Source: an uncultured Planctomycetaceae bacterium (GTDB lineage Bacteria > Planctomycetota > Planctomycetia > Pirellulales > UBA1268). From it: DNA of 64,000 bases. Made by a program: the position numbers and the translations under genes. The first letter of the stretch is position 1, and every line of letters starts with the position of its first letter. The notes beneath the pieces are model-generated. The model did not search any database. It saw only the letters and a list, made by a program, of their open reading frames with translations, and was not told the origin of the DNA. The DNA is taken from the NCBI GenBank assembly GCA_903885565.1, contig CAISJI010000010.1, positions 1 to 64,000 of the forward strand, written 5' to 3'. Shown in pieces: positions 49,843 to 58,247 of the stretch.

Positions 49843-51258
49843 CTAGTCGTGAATCCCCACGAGGTCGGCTGGGAGTTCCGTTATGTCGAGCGCCTGTTCC
49901 TTGGCCAGCAGGCTCTCCAGCCGATCCATCTGATCAGACCGCTCGGCCGCCAGATCGGTCGTTTCAAACGGATCGCTTGCAAGATCGTAGAGCTCAGGAG
50001 TTTCACGGCCGCCGGGAGCGATCAACTTCCAGCTGCCATCGATTAGCGTCGCCCCCTTTTTCTTGGCGATATAGATCGGCTTCGGGCGGGGGGCAGGGCC
50101 GGGCCCGGCCAAGGCATCCCAGCGATCGACGCCGTCCCAGGCGATCTCTGCCGGGGGAATGTAGCCGGTAAGGCGGGCCAGCGTGGGAAACCAGTCGACG
50201 GCATGCATTGCCGCCTCCATCTTCCGTGGGGCGAGCACGCCGGGCCAGTTGGCGAAGGCGCAGACGCGAATGCCCCCTTCGTAGAACTGATTCTTCTGCC
50301 CCCGTAGCGGTGCATTTTCGCTGTTGAGGGGTGAGTCGGCCACGGTGCCCTCATAGCCATTCTTGAGCGATTCAGTTCCGCCGTTGTCACTGGTGAAGAT
50401 GATCAGCGTGTTGGTGCGCTGGCCGGTTGTTTCAAGCGCCGAGAGAAAAGCGCCAATCTTGGCATCGAGTTGCGACACCATCGCCGCCATGCGCAGCCGG
50501 GAATCCTGCCGGGCCGGGTCGGCATCAAACACCACCCCGTCGTAGAGCTTTTTGTATTCCGGCGGAGCGTCGACCGGCGTATGCACCGCATGAAACGGCA
50601 CATACACAAACCAGGGCACGCGGCGCCCTGCGGCATCGGTGCGGCCGCTGGTGATTTGCTTCAGAGCCTCGGCCGCCACCAGCTCGGTCGCATTACCCGG
50701 CTCCTGAAAAAAGTTCAGATCGCGGTGCCAGGTGTCTTTGTAAGGAGACTTGGAGCGATAGAGGTGGGTCCAGGGATCGGCGGCGCCTGTAAGGCTGCCG
50801 TAGCTGTGGTCGAAGCCGTAGTGGTTGGGGCCCCATTGCGGCTTCGCGCCCAGATGCCACTTGCCGCAGAGAGAGGTTTCGTAGCCGAGCGAGCGGAGGG
50901 CACTGGCGAGCGTGGGGGTGCCCGGGGCAAGAGCGCGGAGGTTGCTCGGCGCCAGGGCCTGCGGGCCAAACCGGCCCGGATAGCGGCCGCTGAGCAGCGC
51001 CGTGCGGGTCGGGGTGCAGACCGGCTGCACATAGTGGCGGTCGAGTTCCACCCCCTCCGCCACGAGCCGATCCATCACCGGCGTCTGGGCAAAGCCCCGA
51101 TGCCAGCCGACATCTGCCCAGCCGAGATCGTCGGCGACGATGAGCAGGATATTGGGCCGCTGGGGAGCCGGAGGAGCCGCCTGCAGAACCGGCCCGCTGA
51201 GCCAGAGAGTTGCCAGCAAGGTGATCCTGAGGAACAGGCTAACAGTGTGGGTGCGCAT
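49843..51258 (-). CDS. Secreted arylsulfatase
   Basis: A 471-residue sulfatase (arylsulfatase A/B type). The signal peptide is followed by RPNILLIVADDLGWADVGWH (metal Asp pair), and CTPTRTALLSGR contains Cys81, which a formylglycine-generating enzyme would convert to formylglycine. Further conserved regions are SLCGKWHLGAK, FVYVPFHAVHTP and IIFTSDNGGTE (metal Asp/Asn). It would remove sulfate esters from polysaccharides outside the cytoplasm, a widespread planctomycete trait. The start at 51258 (MRTHTVSLF) gives a proper signal. It lies next to the redoxin-monooxygenase gene on the same strand. Confidence 0.92.
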   Translation of the reverse strand: MRTHTVSLFLRITLLATLWLSGPVLQAAPPAPQRPNILLIVADDLGWADVGWHRGFAQTPVMDRLVAEGVELDRHYVQPVCTPTRTALLSGRYPGRFGPQALAPSNLRALAPGTPTLASALRSLGYETSLCGKWHLGAKPQWGPNHYGFDHSYGSLTGAADPWTHLYRSKSPYKDTWHRDLNFFQEPGNATELVAAEALKQITSGRTDAAGRRVPWFVYVPFHAVHTPVDAPPEYKKLYDGVVFDADPARQDSRLRMAAMVSQLDAKIGAFLSALETTGQRTNTLIIFTSDNGGTESLKNGYEGTVADSPLNSENAPLRGQKNQFYEGGIRVCAFANWPGVLAPRKMEAAMHAVDWFPTLARLTGYIPPAEIAWDGVDRWDALAGPGPAPRPKPIYIAKKKGATLIDGSWKLIAPGGRETPELYDLASDPFETTDLAAERSDQMDRLESLLAKEQALDITELPADLVGIHD

Positions 51259-51327
51259 CGGCAGAGATTCCAGAAAGAGAGTGAACAAGCGGCAGGAAGA
51301 CTACGGACCGAAACAGCGCTGAGGGGA

Positions 51328-53229
51328 TCAGTTGCTCCCTTGAATGGCAGAACTCTGGTCGCGGGGAAAATCGATATCCACATAACCGATCATCATCTCC
51401 TCCCAGGTCTGCTCCCCCCAGGTGACGTTGACGGTGGGATCGGGATTGGCCCGATTGGCGGTGGAGTTGTCGAACGTGGCGTGGCAAAGGATGGTTGCCC
51501 CGGCGGGCAATTCGCGGGGCTCCCGGAGGGTGTAGTAGCTCTGCCAGCCGAAGTCATAGGCGGGCACATCCAGCAGCACCTCCGGATCGGCCGGCTGCCG
51601 GTCGAGGAAATAGCGAAACGATTTGCCGCGCAGATGCATATGCGGCATGAAGGCGAGCAGGCGCACCGGTCGATCGAACTGCTTGCGGGACTTGACGGGA
51701 TGATCGGCGGCGCCGGCCGGAATCACAAACTTCGGATTCACGATCCCCACGGTGAGCGCCTCGCGCACCGGCGGTTCCTTGGCGAGGATCAGGCCCACGC
51801 TCGAGATGTCGGTCGTGGCGGTGCCGTTGGGCGTGTAGTGCACTTGGAATTTGAGCGTGCTGCCGGCGGGAATGCGTTTGCCGGTACCCAAGGGATATTC
51901 TGAGGGCATGTCTCCCGGGGCGTATCCACACAGATGGCCGTCGGTGCCGCGGCCACGTTTCTCTCCAGGGGCCTCCACGTACACGATGATGTGGTGCACC
52001 ACCGCCGGATTGCCCGGCCGCGCCTCGGCCGCCTGCACCCAGACATCCTCCGCAAAGTTGGTCGGCACGGAAATATTGGCATAGGGGAGGGTGCCCTGGG
52101 CCGGAACCGGATTGGCCTGCGGCAGGGCGAAGACGATATCGGGGGTTCCGATCGTCCAGCCCTCCGGCCACTCGCGCGGCTGGGGCTCCGGCCCGTCACC
52201 GCGCGGCGCTCCCTGCTCGACCCAGGCCAGGAGCGCCGCTCGTTCGCTCGGCGTCAGCCGTCTGTCGTTGGCAAAGTGGCCGTGCCGCGGGTCGGCATGC
52301 CAGGGGGGCATGCGTCGGTTGGCGACCACCTCGCCGATCATGGCGGAATGCCGCTGGGCCTCCTCGTAGGTCAGCAGCGAAAACCCACCCACTTGCCCCG
52401 GGCGGTGGCAGGACTGACACCTGGCCTGCAGGATGCCAGCCACATCAGAGGTGTAGCTAATCGGGCCTACCGGAGCCGATGTCTGCTCCTGACTGTCGAG
52501 CCACGCGACGATCTCGGGGCTGGCCGGCCGCACGCGGTCGAGGCTTTCGAGTTGGGAAGGCTGAAGAGCTACTTTTGTGAGCCGACAGCCCGCCACCGGC
52601 GTCCCCTTCACGGCGACTTCCTGTGGCGGCAGGGAGAGAATCGCATCGAGGGCATCCCGCAAAAAAGTGTGGCGTGCTGCGGGGAGCGAAAAATCGTAAC
52701 CATACTGATCGTCGATGGCGCCGCGGTAGCGCAGCCTACCCCGCAGATCGACCAGCACCACCTCGTTGGTTCGTTCCACCATGAGGCTATCGGCGATCAC
52801 ATTGCCCGGATCGTGGAGGATCGGGAAGCCGGGCGTGCGTTCATCCGCCCAGGCCTTGAGATCGGCAACCGTGTCGCCGGCATTCGAGGCGATGCCAAAG
52901 AACAGGATTCCCTTCTCGCCATACTCCCGGGCCAACTCCCCCAGCCGGGGCAGATATTTTTCCCCCAGCGGACACCCCGGAGAAACAAACGCCAGCACGG
53001 CCGCTTTCAAGGGAGGGAGCTTGAGCCACTTCCCCGCCAGCCGGCTGCTGTGGGCGATTCCATAGAGCCAGACTTCCTCATCGGTCTGCACATTTGCTAG
53101 GCGGAAATCCCCCACGCGGCTCCCCACCATCCGGTCGAGAGGGAGCAGCAGAGCCTCCTCGGCCGGCACGCTGGGGCAGGCCAGCAGGAGAAGCACTCCG
53201 ACCAGCAGGCAAACTCGACAGCGCATCAC
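51328..53229 (-). CDS. Redoxin - cytochrome - copper monooxygenase-like fusion protein
   Basis: A 633-residue exported multidomain protein. After a signal peptide comes a redoxin domain (about 40-200) with [20 protein letters not shown] and [13 protein letters not shown]; then a c-type haem motif CQSCH in [20 protein letters not shown]; then a C-terminal domain resembling copper type II ascorbate-dependent monooxygenases ([38 protein letters not shown]), whose His residues would bind copper. The single cysteine of the redoxin part suggests a peroxiredoxin-like site. This domain order is common in planctomycetes and acidobacteria, but its reaction is unknown. Confidence 0.82.
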   Translation of the reverse strand: MMRCRVCLLVGVLLLLACPSVPAEEALLLPLDRMVGSRVGDFRLANVQTDEEVWLYGIAHSSRLAGKWLKLPPLKAAVLAFVSPGCPLGEKYLPRLGELAREYGEKGILFFGIASNAGDTVADLKAWADERTPGFPILHDPGNVIADSLMVERTNEVVLVDLRGRLRYRGAIDDQYGYDFSLPAARHTFLRDALDAILSLPPQEVAVKGTPVAGCRLTKVALQPSQLESLDRVRPASPEIVAWLDSQEQTSAPVGPISYTSDVAGILQARCQSCHRPGQVGGFSLLTYEEAQRHSAMIGEVVANRRMPPWHADPRHGHFANDRRLTPSERAALLAWVEQGAPRGDGPEPQPREWPEGWTIGTPDIVFALPQANPVPAQGTLPYANISVPTNFAEDVWVQAAEARPGNPAVVHHIIVYVEAPGEKRGRGTDGHLCGYAPGDMPSEYPLGTGKRIPAGSTLKFQVHYTPNGTATTDISSVGLILAKEPPVREALTVGIVNPKFVIPAGAADHPVKSRKQFDRPVRLLAFMPHMHLRGKSFRYFLDRQPADPEVLLDVPAYDFGWQSYYTLREPRELPAGATILCHATFDNSTANRANPDPTVNVTWGEQTWEEMMIGYVDIDFPRDQSSAIQGSN

Positions 53230-53412
53230 ACCCCCCCGGGAAAACGAATCTTGGTTTCGCTCTCAGTATCCTCTCAGTATGTCCGATGCAGAGCCCTCCT
53301 GCCACACGAGGAGCCCAGCGGCATCCCAGTCGGCCGGGGATCGACGTATGATGGAGAGGCTTTTCCCGGCTCCCCCCACTGTCTGCCCCCCCACCGCAGG
53401 AATGCCCGCTCC

Positions 53413-54825
53413 ATGAAGCCCCGTGAAGTGCTCGCGATGTGCCGCGAGAAGGAAGTGAAGGCGATCGATCTGCGATTTGTCGATTTTTTAGGATCGTGGC
53501 AGCACTACACGATTCCGGTCGGCAAGCTGGAGGAGGATGTCTTTGAGGATGGTCTCGGCTTCGACGGCTCGAGCATCCGCGGCTGGCAGGCGGTCAACGA
53601 GAGCGACATGCTGCTGGTGCCGGTTCCCTCGACGGCGGTGGTCGATCCGTTTGCGGTGTTGCCGACGCTGTCGATGATCTGCAACGTGCAGGATCCGATC
53701 AGCCGCGAAGATTACTCCCGCGACCCCCGCCATGTGGCCCGCAAGGCGGCCAACTATCTCAAGAGCACCGGCATCGCCGACACCTGCTTCATCGGCGCCG
53801 AGGCGGAGTTTTTTGTGTTCGACGATGTGCGCTTCGATCAGAATGCCCACGAGGGCTATTTCCATCTCGACAGCAGCGAGGCGGAATGGAACCGGGGGCG
53901 CGATGAGAAGCCGAATCTGGGATCCAAGCTGCGCCACAAGGAGGGCTATTTCCCCTGCCCGCCCGCCGATCAGCTGATGGATCTGCGCAACGACATGATG
54001 CAGACGATGATCCAGTGCGGGATCGATGTGGAGGCGCAGCACCATGAGGTGGCCTCGGCCGGGCAGTGCGAGATCGACGTGCACTACCAGGAACTGGTGA
54101 AGATGGCCGATCAGATGTGTCTTTATAAATACATCGTGAAGAACGTCGCCCGGCGGCATGGCAAGACGGTCACCTTCATGCCCAAGCCGATCTTCGGCGA
54201 CAACGGCTCCGGCATGCACACGCACATCTCGCTCTGGAAGGATGCCCATCCGCTCTTTGGCGGCTCAGGCTATGCGGGGCTCTCTGAGATGGCCCTTTAC
54301 GCCCTCGGCGGCATTCTGCGGCACGCCCCCGCGCTGCTGGCCATCACCAATCCCACGACCAACAGCTACAAGCGACTCGTGGCGGGGTATGAGGCGCCGG
54401 TGAATCTGGCCTATTCGCAGCGGAACCGTTCGGCCAGCTGCCGCATCCCGATGTATTCGGCAAGCCCCAAGACCAAGCGGATCGAATTCCGCTGCCCCGA
54501 TCCCAGCTGCAATCCTTACCTTGCCTTCGCGGCGATCCTGATGGCGGCGATCGACGGCATCCAAAACAAATTCCATCCCGGCCCCCCGCTCGACCGGGAT
54601 ATTTATGATCTTCCTCCGGAGGAGCTGGCCAATGTGCCCAAGACTCCGGCTTCACTTGAGGCGGCGCTTGAGCACTTGGAGCAGGATCGCGATTTCCTGT
54701 TGCGGGGCGATGTGTTTACGGAGGATGTGCTCGCCACCTGGATCCGCTTCAAGCGCGAGCAGGAGATCGAGCCGATGCGGCTGCGGCCGCACCCGTATGA
54801 ATTCTGCCTCTATTACGATGCCTGA
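53413..54825 (+). CDS. glnA: Glutamine synthetase type I
   Basis: Glutamine synthetase of 470 residues that makes glutamine from glutamate, ammonia and ATP; it is a 12-mer in the cytoplasm. Motifs are FDGSSIRGW, the metal Glu in [30 protein letters not shown] (ATP and metal site), [11 protein letters not shown] and the [20 protein letters not shown] stretch. The sequence [10 protein letters not shown] near residue 400 carries the tyrosine that is adenylylated in the I-beta class. The ATG at 53413 begins the usual KPREVL start. Upstream (53260-53280) lies a tandem repeat of CTCTCAGTAT; no clear promoter can be assigned. Confidence 0.95.
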   Translation: MKPREVLAMCREKEVKAIDLRFVDFLGSWQHYTIPVGKLEEDVFEDGLGFDGSSIRGWQAVNESDMLLVPVPSTAVVDPFAVLPTLSMICNVQDPISREDYSRDPRHVARKAANYLKSTGIADTCFIGAEAEFFVFDDVRFDQNAHEGYFHLDSSEAEWNRGRDEKPNLGSKLRHKEGYFPCPPADQLMDLRNDMMQTMIQCGIDVEAQHHEVASAGQCEIDVHYQELVKMADQMCLYKYIVKNVARRHGKTVTFMPKPIFGDNGSGMHTHISLWKDAHPLFGGSGYAGLSEMALYALGGILRHAPALLAITNPTTNSYKRLVAGYEAPVNLAYSQRNRSASCRIPMYSASPKTKRIEFRCPDPSCNPYLAFAAILMAAIDGIQNKFHPGPPLDRDIYDLPPEELANVPKTPASLEAALEHLEQDRDFLLRGDVFTEDVLATWIRFKREQEIEPMRLRPHPYEFCLYYDA

Positions 54826-54940
54826 CAGGCATCCCCGGCCGGGTTGGCAGGCAGCGGATCGACTACGATTGAGCCCACGTCCTGGCCTGCTCTTGGAGGG
54901 AGCTCCAATGCGTTATTTTTCTTGAGCGCTACGCCTGGCG

Positions 54941-55525
54941 TCAGCGCTGACTGGCCACGATCTCAGCCTCAAGCCACGCGGAACGGGCTTCTTCGCCAAG
55001 CGATACGGCGGCCCACTCGCGACGGATCAAGTCGAGGTCGATCGTGTTTCGGTTCGCTGCCAGGAGAACCCTGATATCTTCTTGGTCTTGTGGCCGGAAA
55101 GAGACGAGTTTTGTGACGATCAGCCCCTCAGGCGAAAGCACCCTGAGTTGGTGGCCCTCCGTCCATCGAAACAACGTCGCTGCGGTGAGCGCGTGGTCAT
55201 AGAGCGGCAAAACAGGCTTCAGCCAGTCGATCCGCACCGTTCCAAACCGAAACGATGTCATATGTTCCCGAACAAACTGGCGAATCACCGTCTCGCGGTC
55301 GATGGAAAAACCGCGTTCGACCAGGTCGTCCAGCAGGCCCGGAAGGGCGATCTGAGGAACATCCAGCAGGATGTCGATATCCTGCGTGAACCGTGGCCGG
55401 CCGCGCAGCATCGTCGCCAACCCGCCCAGCAGTGCATACCGCACGCCACGTGCCGCAAAGACTTCAGCGAGAATCTCGACGGCGCGGATCAGGTCTCCGG
55501 CGAGCGAATCATGGTCGTGCGGCAT
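54941..55525 (-). CDS. AbiEii-like nucleotidyltransferase, module 3
   Basis: A 194-residue nucleotidyltransferase-fold protein. The active-site region is LLGGLATMLRGRPRFTQDID, with ILLD after it giving the DID pair, then FGTVRIDWLKPVLPLYD (third acidic residue), LRVLSPEGLIVTKLVSFRPQ and DQEDIRVLLAAN. It belongs to the AbiEii/AbiGii-like set of nucleotidyltransferases. Its start overlaps the small gene at 55509 by 17 bp. It is the third such pair in the window, and is unlike modules 1 and 2 in its longer C-terminus. It is probably an addiction or defence component. Confidence 0.8.
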   Translation of the reverse strand: MPHDHDSLAGDLIRAVEILAEVFAARGVRYALLGGLATMLRGRPRFTQDIDILLDVPQIALPGLLDDLVERGFSIDRETVIRQFVREHMTSFRFGTVRIDWLKPVLPLYDHALTAATLFRWTEGHQLRVLSPEGLIVTKLVSFRPQDQEDIRVLLAANRNTIDLDLIRREWAAVSLGEEARSAWLEAEIVASQR

Positions 55526-55748
55526 GACGGCCTACGAACTCCTCAATGGCGCGACGGGCGAGATCTTCCTGCGATTGTCGGTGCGAGTGGAGAAATTCCT
55601 GCTGGGATGAACGGCGGATCAGGAGTTCCCCTGCTGACAGGACTGACCGGATCGCGGCGATGCGCTCTTCCGCAGAAAGACCACGGAAGCGGGCTGCCTC
55701 CTCAGCGTGAACTTCCGCGTCAGTGGGGAATCGCAACGGCGTTTGCAC
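55509..55748 (-). CDS. Small partner of nucleotidyltransferase module 3
   Basis: A 79-residue protein starting at a GTG (55748). It contains FRGLSAEERIAAIRSVLSAG, then IRRSSQQEFLHSHRQSQEDL and ARRAIEEFVGRHA, mostly helical. The SAEERIAAI phrase corresponds to AAERIEMV and PEERLDAV in the other two partners. It overlaps the nucleotidyltransferase by 17 bp. No known domain; predicted cognate partner of the enzyme. Confidence 0.65.
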   Translation of the reverse strand: MQTPLRFPTDAEVHAEEAARFRGLSAEERIAAIRSVLSAGELLIRRSSQQEFLHSHRQSQEDLARRAIEEFVGRHAARP

Positions 55749-55870
55749 AATGCCCTCGTCTTCCGACGGCTACTTCTCGCACTCTCTTTTAAGTCTAGCC
55801 GCCCTGCTGGAACGCTGCGTCAGGGGCTTGGAATCGGATGTGCCGGCGCGGTTTTCCGACACATCGCTGC

Positions 55871-56650
55871 CTACCAGACCGTCTTACCGCCGTTGACGGA
55901 GATGCTCTGGCCAGTCACAAACCCCGCCTCCCGGCTGGCCAGATAGGCGGCCGCCCAGCCGACCTCTTCCGGCTTCCCCCAGCGGCCGGCAGGCACCGTG
56001 GCCAGATAGGCATCTTTATCGGCCTGCGGATCGTTTTCGTGGCGCTCCACGGGGATCCAGCCGGGGGCGATCATATTGACTGTCACACCGAACGGGGCCA
56101 GTTCGCGGGCCATGCTGCGCGACCAGCCGATCTGGCCCCCCTTGGCGGCCACGTAGGCGGAGAAGGGGGAAACACCCAATTGGAACACTTCGCTGGTGAT
56201 ATTAATCAGCCGGCCGTGGCGACGCTTCTTCATGCCGGGAAGAGCGCGGCGGGCGAGCATGTAGGGGCTCTTTACAAAGAAGTCGAGCATCTGCTGGTAA
56301 AAGTCCCAGTCATATTCCTCGATCGGTTTCTGCGGCTGGGCCGGCGTGGCGTTGACGACGATGATGTCGACCGCTCCCAGCGATGTTTCAATCGCTGTGA
56401 ACATTGTATCGATCTCCCCTTCGTCGCTGACGTCGGCCTGAAAGAGATCGGCTGTGATCCCGGCAGCCCGCAGGTCAGCCAGCGCCTTCTCGGCCCGGGG
56501 GCGGGAGTTGGCGTAGTTGACCGCCACCTTCGCCCCCGCCAGCCCGAGGCAGCGGGCGGTGGCCAGGCCCAGCCCGGTGGAGGAACCGGTGACCAGAGCC
56601 GTCTGGCCGACGAGTGAGAAGAGGGGGCGGGAAGCTGGGGTGGCAGTCAT
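55871..56650 (-). CDS. Short-chain dehydrogenase/reductase
   Basis: A 259-residue SDR. The cofactor motif is ALVTGSSTGLGLA (about 18-30), VNATPA stands near the usual NNAG, the catalytic Ser lies in LINITSEVFQLG, and the YxxxK motif is YVAAKGG (Tyr about 169). The end TGQSISVNGGKTVW is typical. It probably oxidises or reduces a sugar or alcohol with NAD(P). Its neighbour on the same strand, 60 bp upstream, is a ROK regulator, suggesting sugar-responsive control of this enzyme. Confidence 0.85.
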   Translation of the reverse strand: MTATPASRPLFSLVGQTALVTGSSTGLGLATARCLGLAGAKVAVNYANSRPRAEKALADLRAAGITADLFQADVSDEGEIDTMFTAIETSLGAVDIIVVNATPAQPQKPIEEYDWDFYQQMLDFFVKSPYMLARRALPGMKKRRHGRLINITSEVFQLGVSPFSAYVAAKGGQIGWSRSMARELAPFGVTVNMIAPGWIPVERHENDPQADKDAYLATVPAGRWGKPEEVGWAAAYLASREAGFVTGQSISVNGGKTVW

Positions 56651-56710
56651 GCGAAAGACGCTCCGGGGAGAAGATTTTATGACGAAGGGGGGAAGGGGCC
56701 GCCGGCCCGG

Positions 56711-57880
56711 TCAGCGAAACGGGGGGGCCCAGGTGTTGGTCAGGTGGTGCATGATACCGGCGATTGCCCCCTGCCGCTTGCTCAGCCGCGTCGGCACGAT
56801 CGTGCAGTCGGCCAGCGACGCGGTGAGCGTGCGCTGCCGCACCCGCTCGAGCACAAGGGCAAAGCGATCCTCCGCGGCGACCAGCAGCGTGCCATGCACA
56901 AACAGGGTGGTGGGATTGAAGATATTGATGACGGCGGCCATGGCGATGGCGAGGTATTCGCTGACGCATTCCACATCGGGCTGGAATTTCTCTGGATGTG
57001 CCGCCAACTGGCTGGCCGCCTCCTCGAGAGCGAGCGGCTGGCCGAACCGCTCCGACATGCGGCGCAGCAGGGCGGAGTCGGTGGCCAGCGTTTCGAGGCA
57101 GCCGCGGTTGCCGCAGCCGCAGCGGATGCCGGTGGGATCGGCTGTGATGTGCCCCACCTCTCCCGCCATGCCGCCATGCCCGGAGAGCAACTGCCCCCCG
57201 CACATCACCGCCAGCCCGAGGCCGGTGCTGACATCGAGCATCGCGAAATCGCGCAAGCCCTTGGCGTCGCCATAGAGCCGCTCACTCAGGCACAGCCCGC
57301 TGGTCTCCTGAAGCAGCAGGCACTTCGCTCCGATCCTCTGCTCCAGATCGACTGCCGGATTGCGCTTGTCGAGCAGATGGAGATTGGGGGAGAAGACGAT
57401 CTCCTTCAGCCGCTCATTCACCAGCCCCGGCACGCTGACGCCGATGGCATGCACCGTGCGATCGGCATCCTGGAGCAGGGCGCGGCAGTGGAGTTCGATG
57501 GAGTTGAGCAACTCCTTGTAGGTCAGCGGCGTGACGAACCGGCGCGTGCGTGCTTCCTCCACGCGTCCATCGAGCCCCGCGGCGACCACGCAGCAGGTGG
57601 AGGCATCGATCACCACGCCCAGAATCACTGCCGACATGGCCGCCATCTGCACCAGCCGGCCCGGTCGGCCGAGGGTTTGGCCAAGCGGCTCAACTTCCTC
57701 CACCAGCCCACGCTGCAGGAGCGCCTCGACCACCTTCGACACGGTGGGAGCGGTGAGACCGCTGGAGCGGGTCAGTGAGGCCCGCGAGGAGGGCCCCTGT
57801 TGCTGGATCACTTCGAGCAGCCGCCGCTCGTTGATCCTGCGCAGCAGCGCCGATTCGACGCGGTTGTGGGGGGCTGTCAT
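56711..57880 (-). CDS. ROK-family transcriptional regulator (NagC/XylR-like)
   Basis: A 389-residue regulator. An N-terminal winged helix-turn-helix (NERRLLEVIQQQGPSSRASL, then TRSSGLTAPTVSKVVEALLQ) precedes a ROK domain with ILGVVIDAS, DVSTGLGLAVM and the zinc motif CGCGNRGCLE, intact here unlike in the kinase at 14098. Such proteins repress sugar-uptake or breakdown genes until a sugar binds. The start at 57880 was chosen over 58006 because the helix-turn-helix then lies at the N-terminus. Upstream is an A/T-rich stretch (57900-57945, with a run of eight T) that may hold its promoter or operator. Confidence 0.85.
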   Translation of the reverse strand: MTAPHNRVESALLRRINERRLLEVIQQQGPSSRASLTRSSGLTAPTVSKVVEALLQRGLVEEVEPLGQTLGRPGRLVQMAAMSAVILGVVIDASTCCVVAAGLDGRVEEARTRRFVTPLTYKELLNSIELHCRALLQDADRTVHAIGVSVPGLVNERLKEIVFSPNLHLLDKRNPAVDLEQRIGAKCLLLQETSGLCLSERLYGDAKGLRDFAMLDVSTGLGLAVMCGGQLLSGHGGMAGEVGHITADPTGIRCGCGNRGCLETLATDSALLRRMSERFGQPLALEEAASQLAAHPEKFQPDVECVSEYLAIAMAAVINIFNPTTLFVHGTLLVAAEDRFALVLERVRQRTLTASLADCTIVPTRLSKRQGAIAGIMHHLTNTWAPPFR

Positions 57881-57980
57881 GGAAAGGCAGGGCTTGGAGC
57901 CAAAATTGCTTTTTTTTAAACGACGCTTAGAATCTATTGTGGCTGGTGGTTCCCCGCAAGCAACTCCCGTCGCGAGCGGG

Positions 57981-58112
57981 CGTATTCGGGATAGCTGGAG
58001 AGACAACGGGCTTTGAACATTGGGCGGTGGAGGCGAAGGGGTCGGCGAACGCTTGAGGAGCGCACGCGACGAAACTTTTGCCGCCCCGCAACCGCTGTTC
58101 TACGTCGGTCGA
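57981..58112 (+). repeat. Family B MITE-like element, diverged copy B3
   Basis: It shares TTCGGGATAGCTG at the left and the core GGGGTCGGCGAACGCTTGAG, GACGAAACTTTTGCCGCCCC and TACGTCGG at the right with B1 and B2. The terminal repeats are decayed and no YTAR pair can be seen, so this copy looks old. Confidence 0.75.
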
Positions 58113-58222
58113 ATTGGCTTGAGCGGGCATAGAATGGACAGTTTCGAGCTGGGAACAGGACCTCGCTGTGGCCTCCGGCCGAGCGGTTCGCAGCAGCGGC
58201 GGTGCTGCGGTGGAACGATCGA

Positions 58223-58240
58223 GCAGGCTGTGGAAAAAGG
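58223..58240 (+). repeat. Family A element fragment A7 at a ribosome-binding site
   Basis: The 17 bases CAGGCTGTGGAAAAAGG are the left terminus of a family A element, preceded by CGAG (an altered CTAG). They end seven bases before the GTG of the DUF1553 gene, and the AAAAAGGGTG formed at the junction is the only purine-rich stretch that could serve as ribosome binding site. Confidence 0.55.
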
Positions 58241-58247
58241 GTGACGC

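Larger units (their letters stand above)
57881..58247. other. Intergenic region with repeat remnants and a possible operator
   Basis: This 367-bp gap between divergent genes holds an A/T-rich stretch at 57900-57945 next to the ROK regulator start, the family B copy B3 (57981-58112), and the left end of a family A element (58224-58240) just before the next start codon. I see no open reading frame with family features and no RNA gene in it. Confidence 0.6.
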
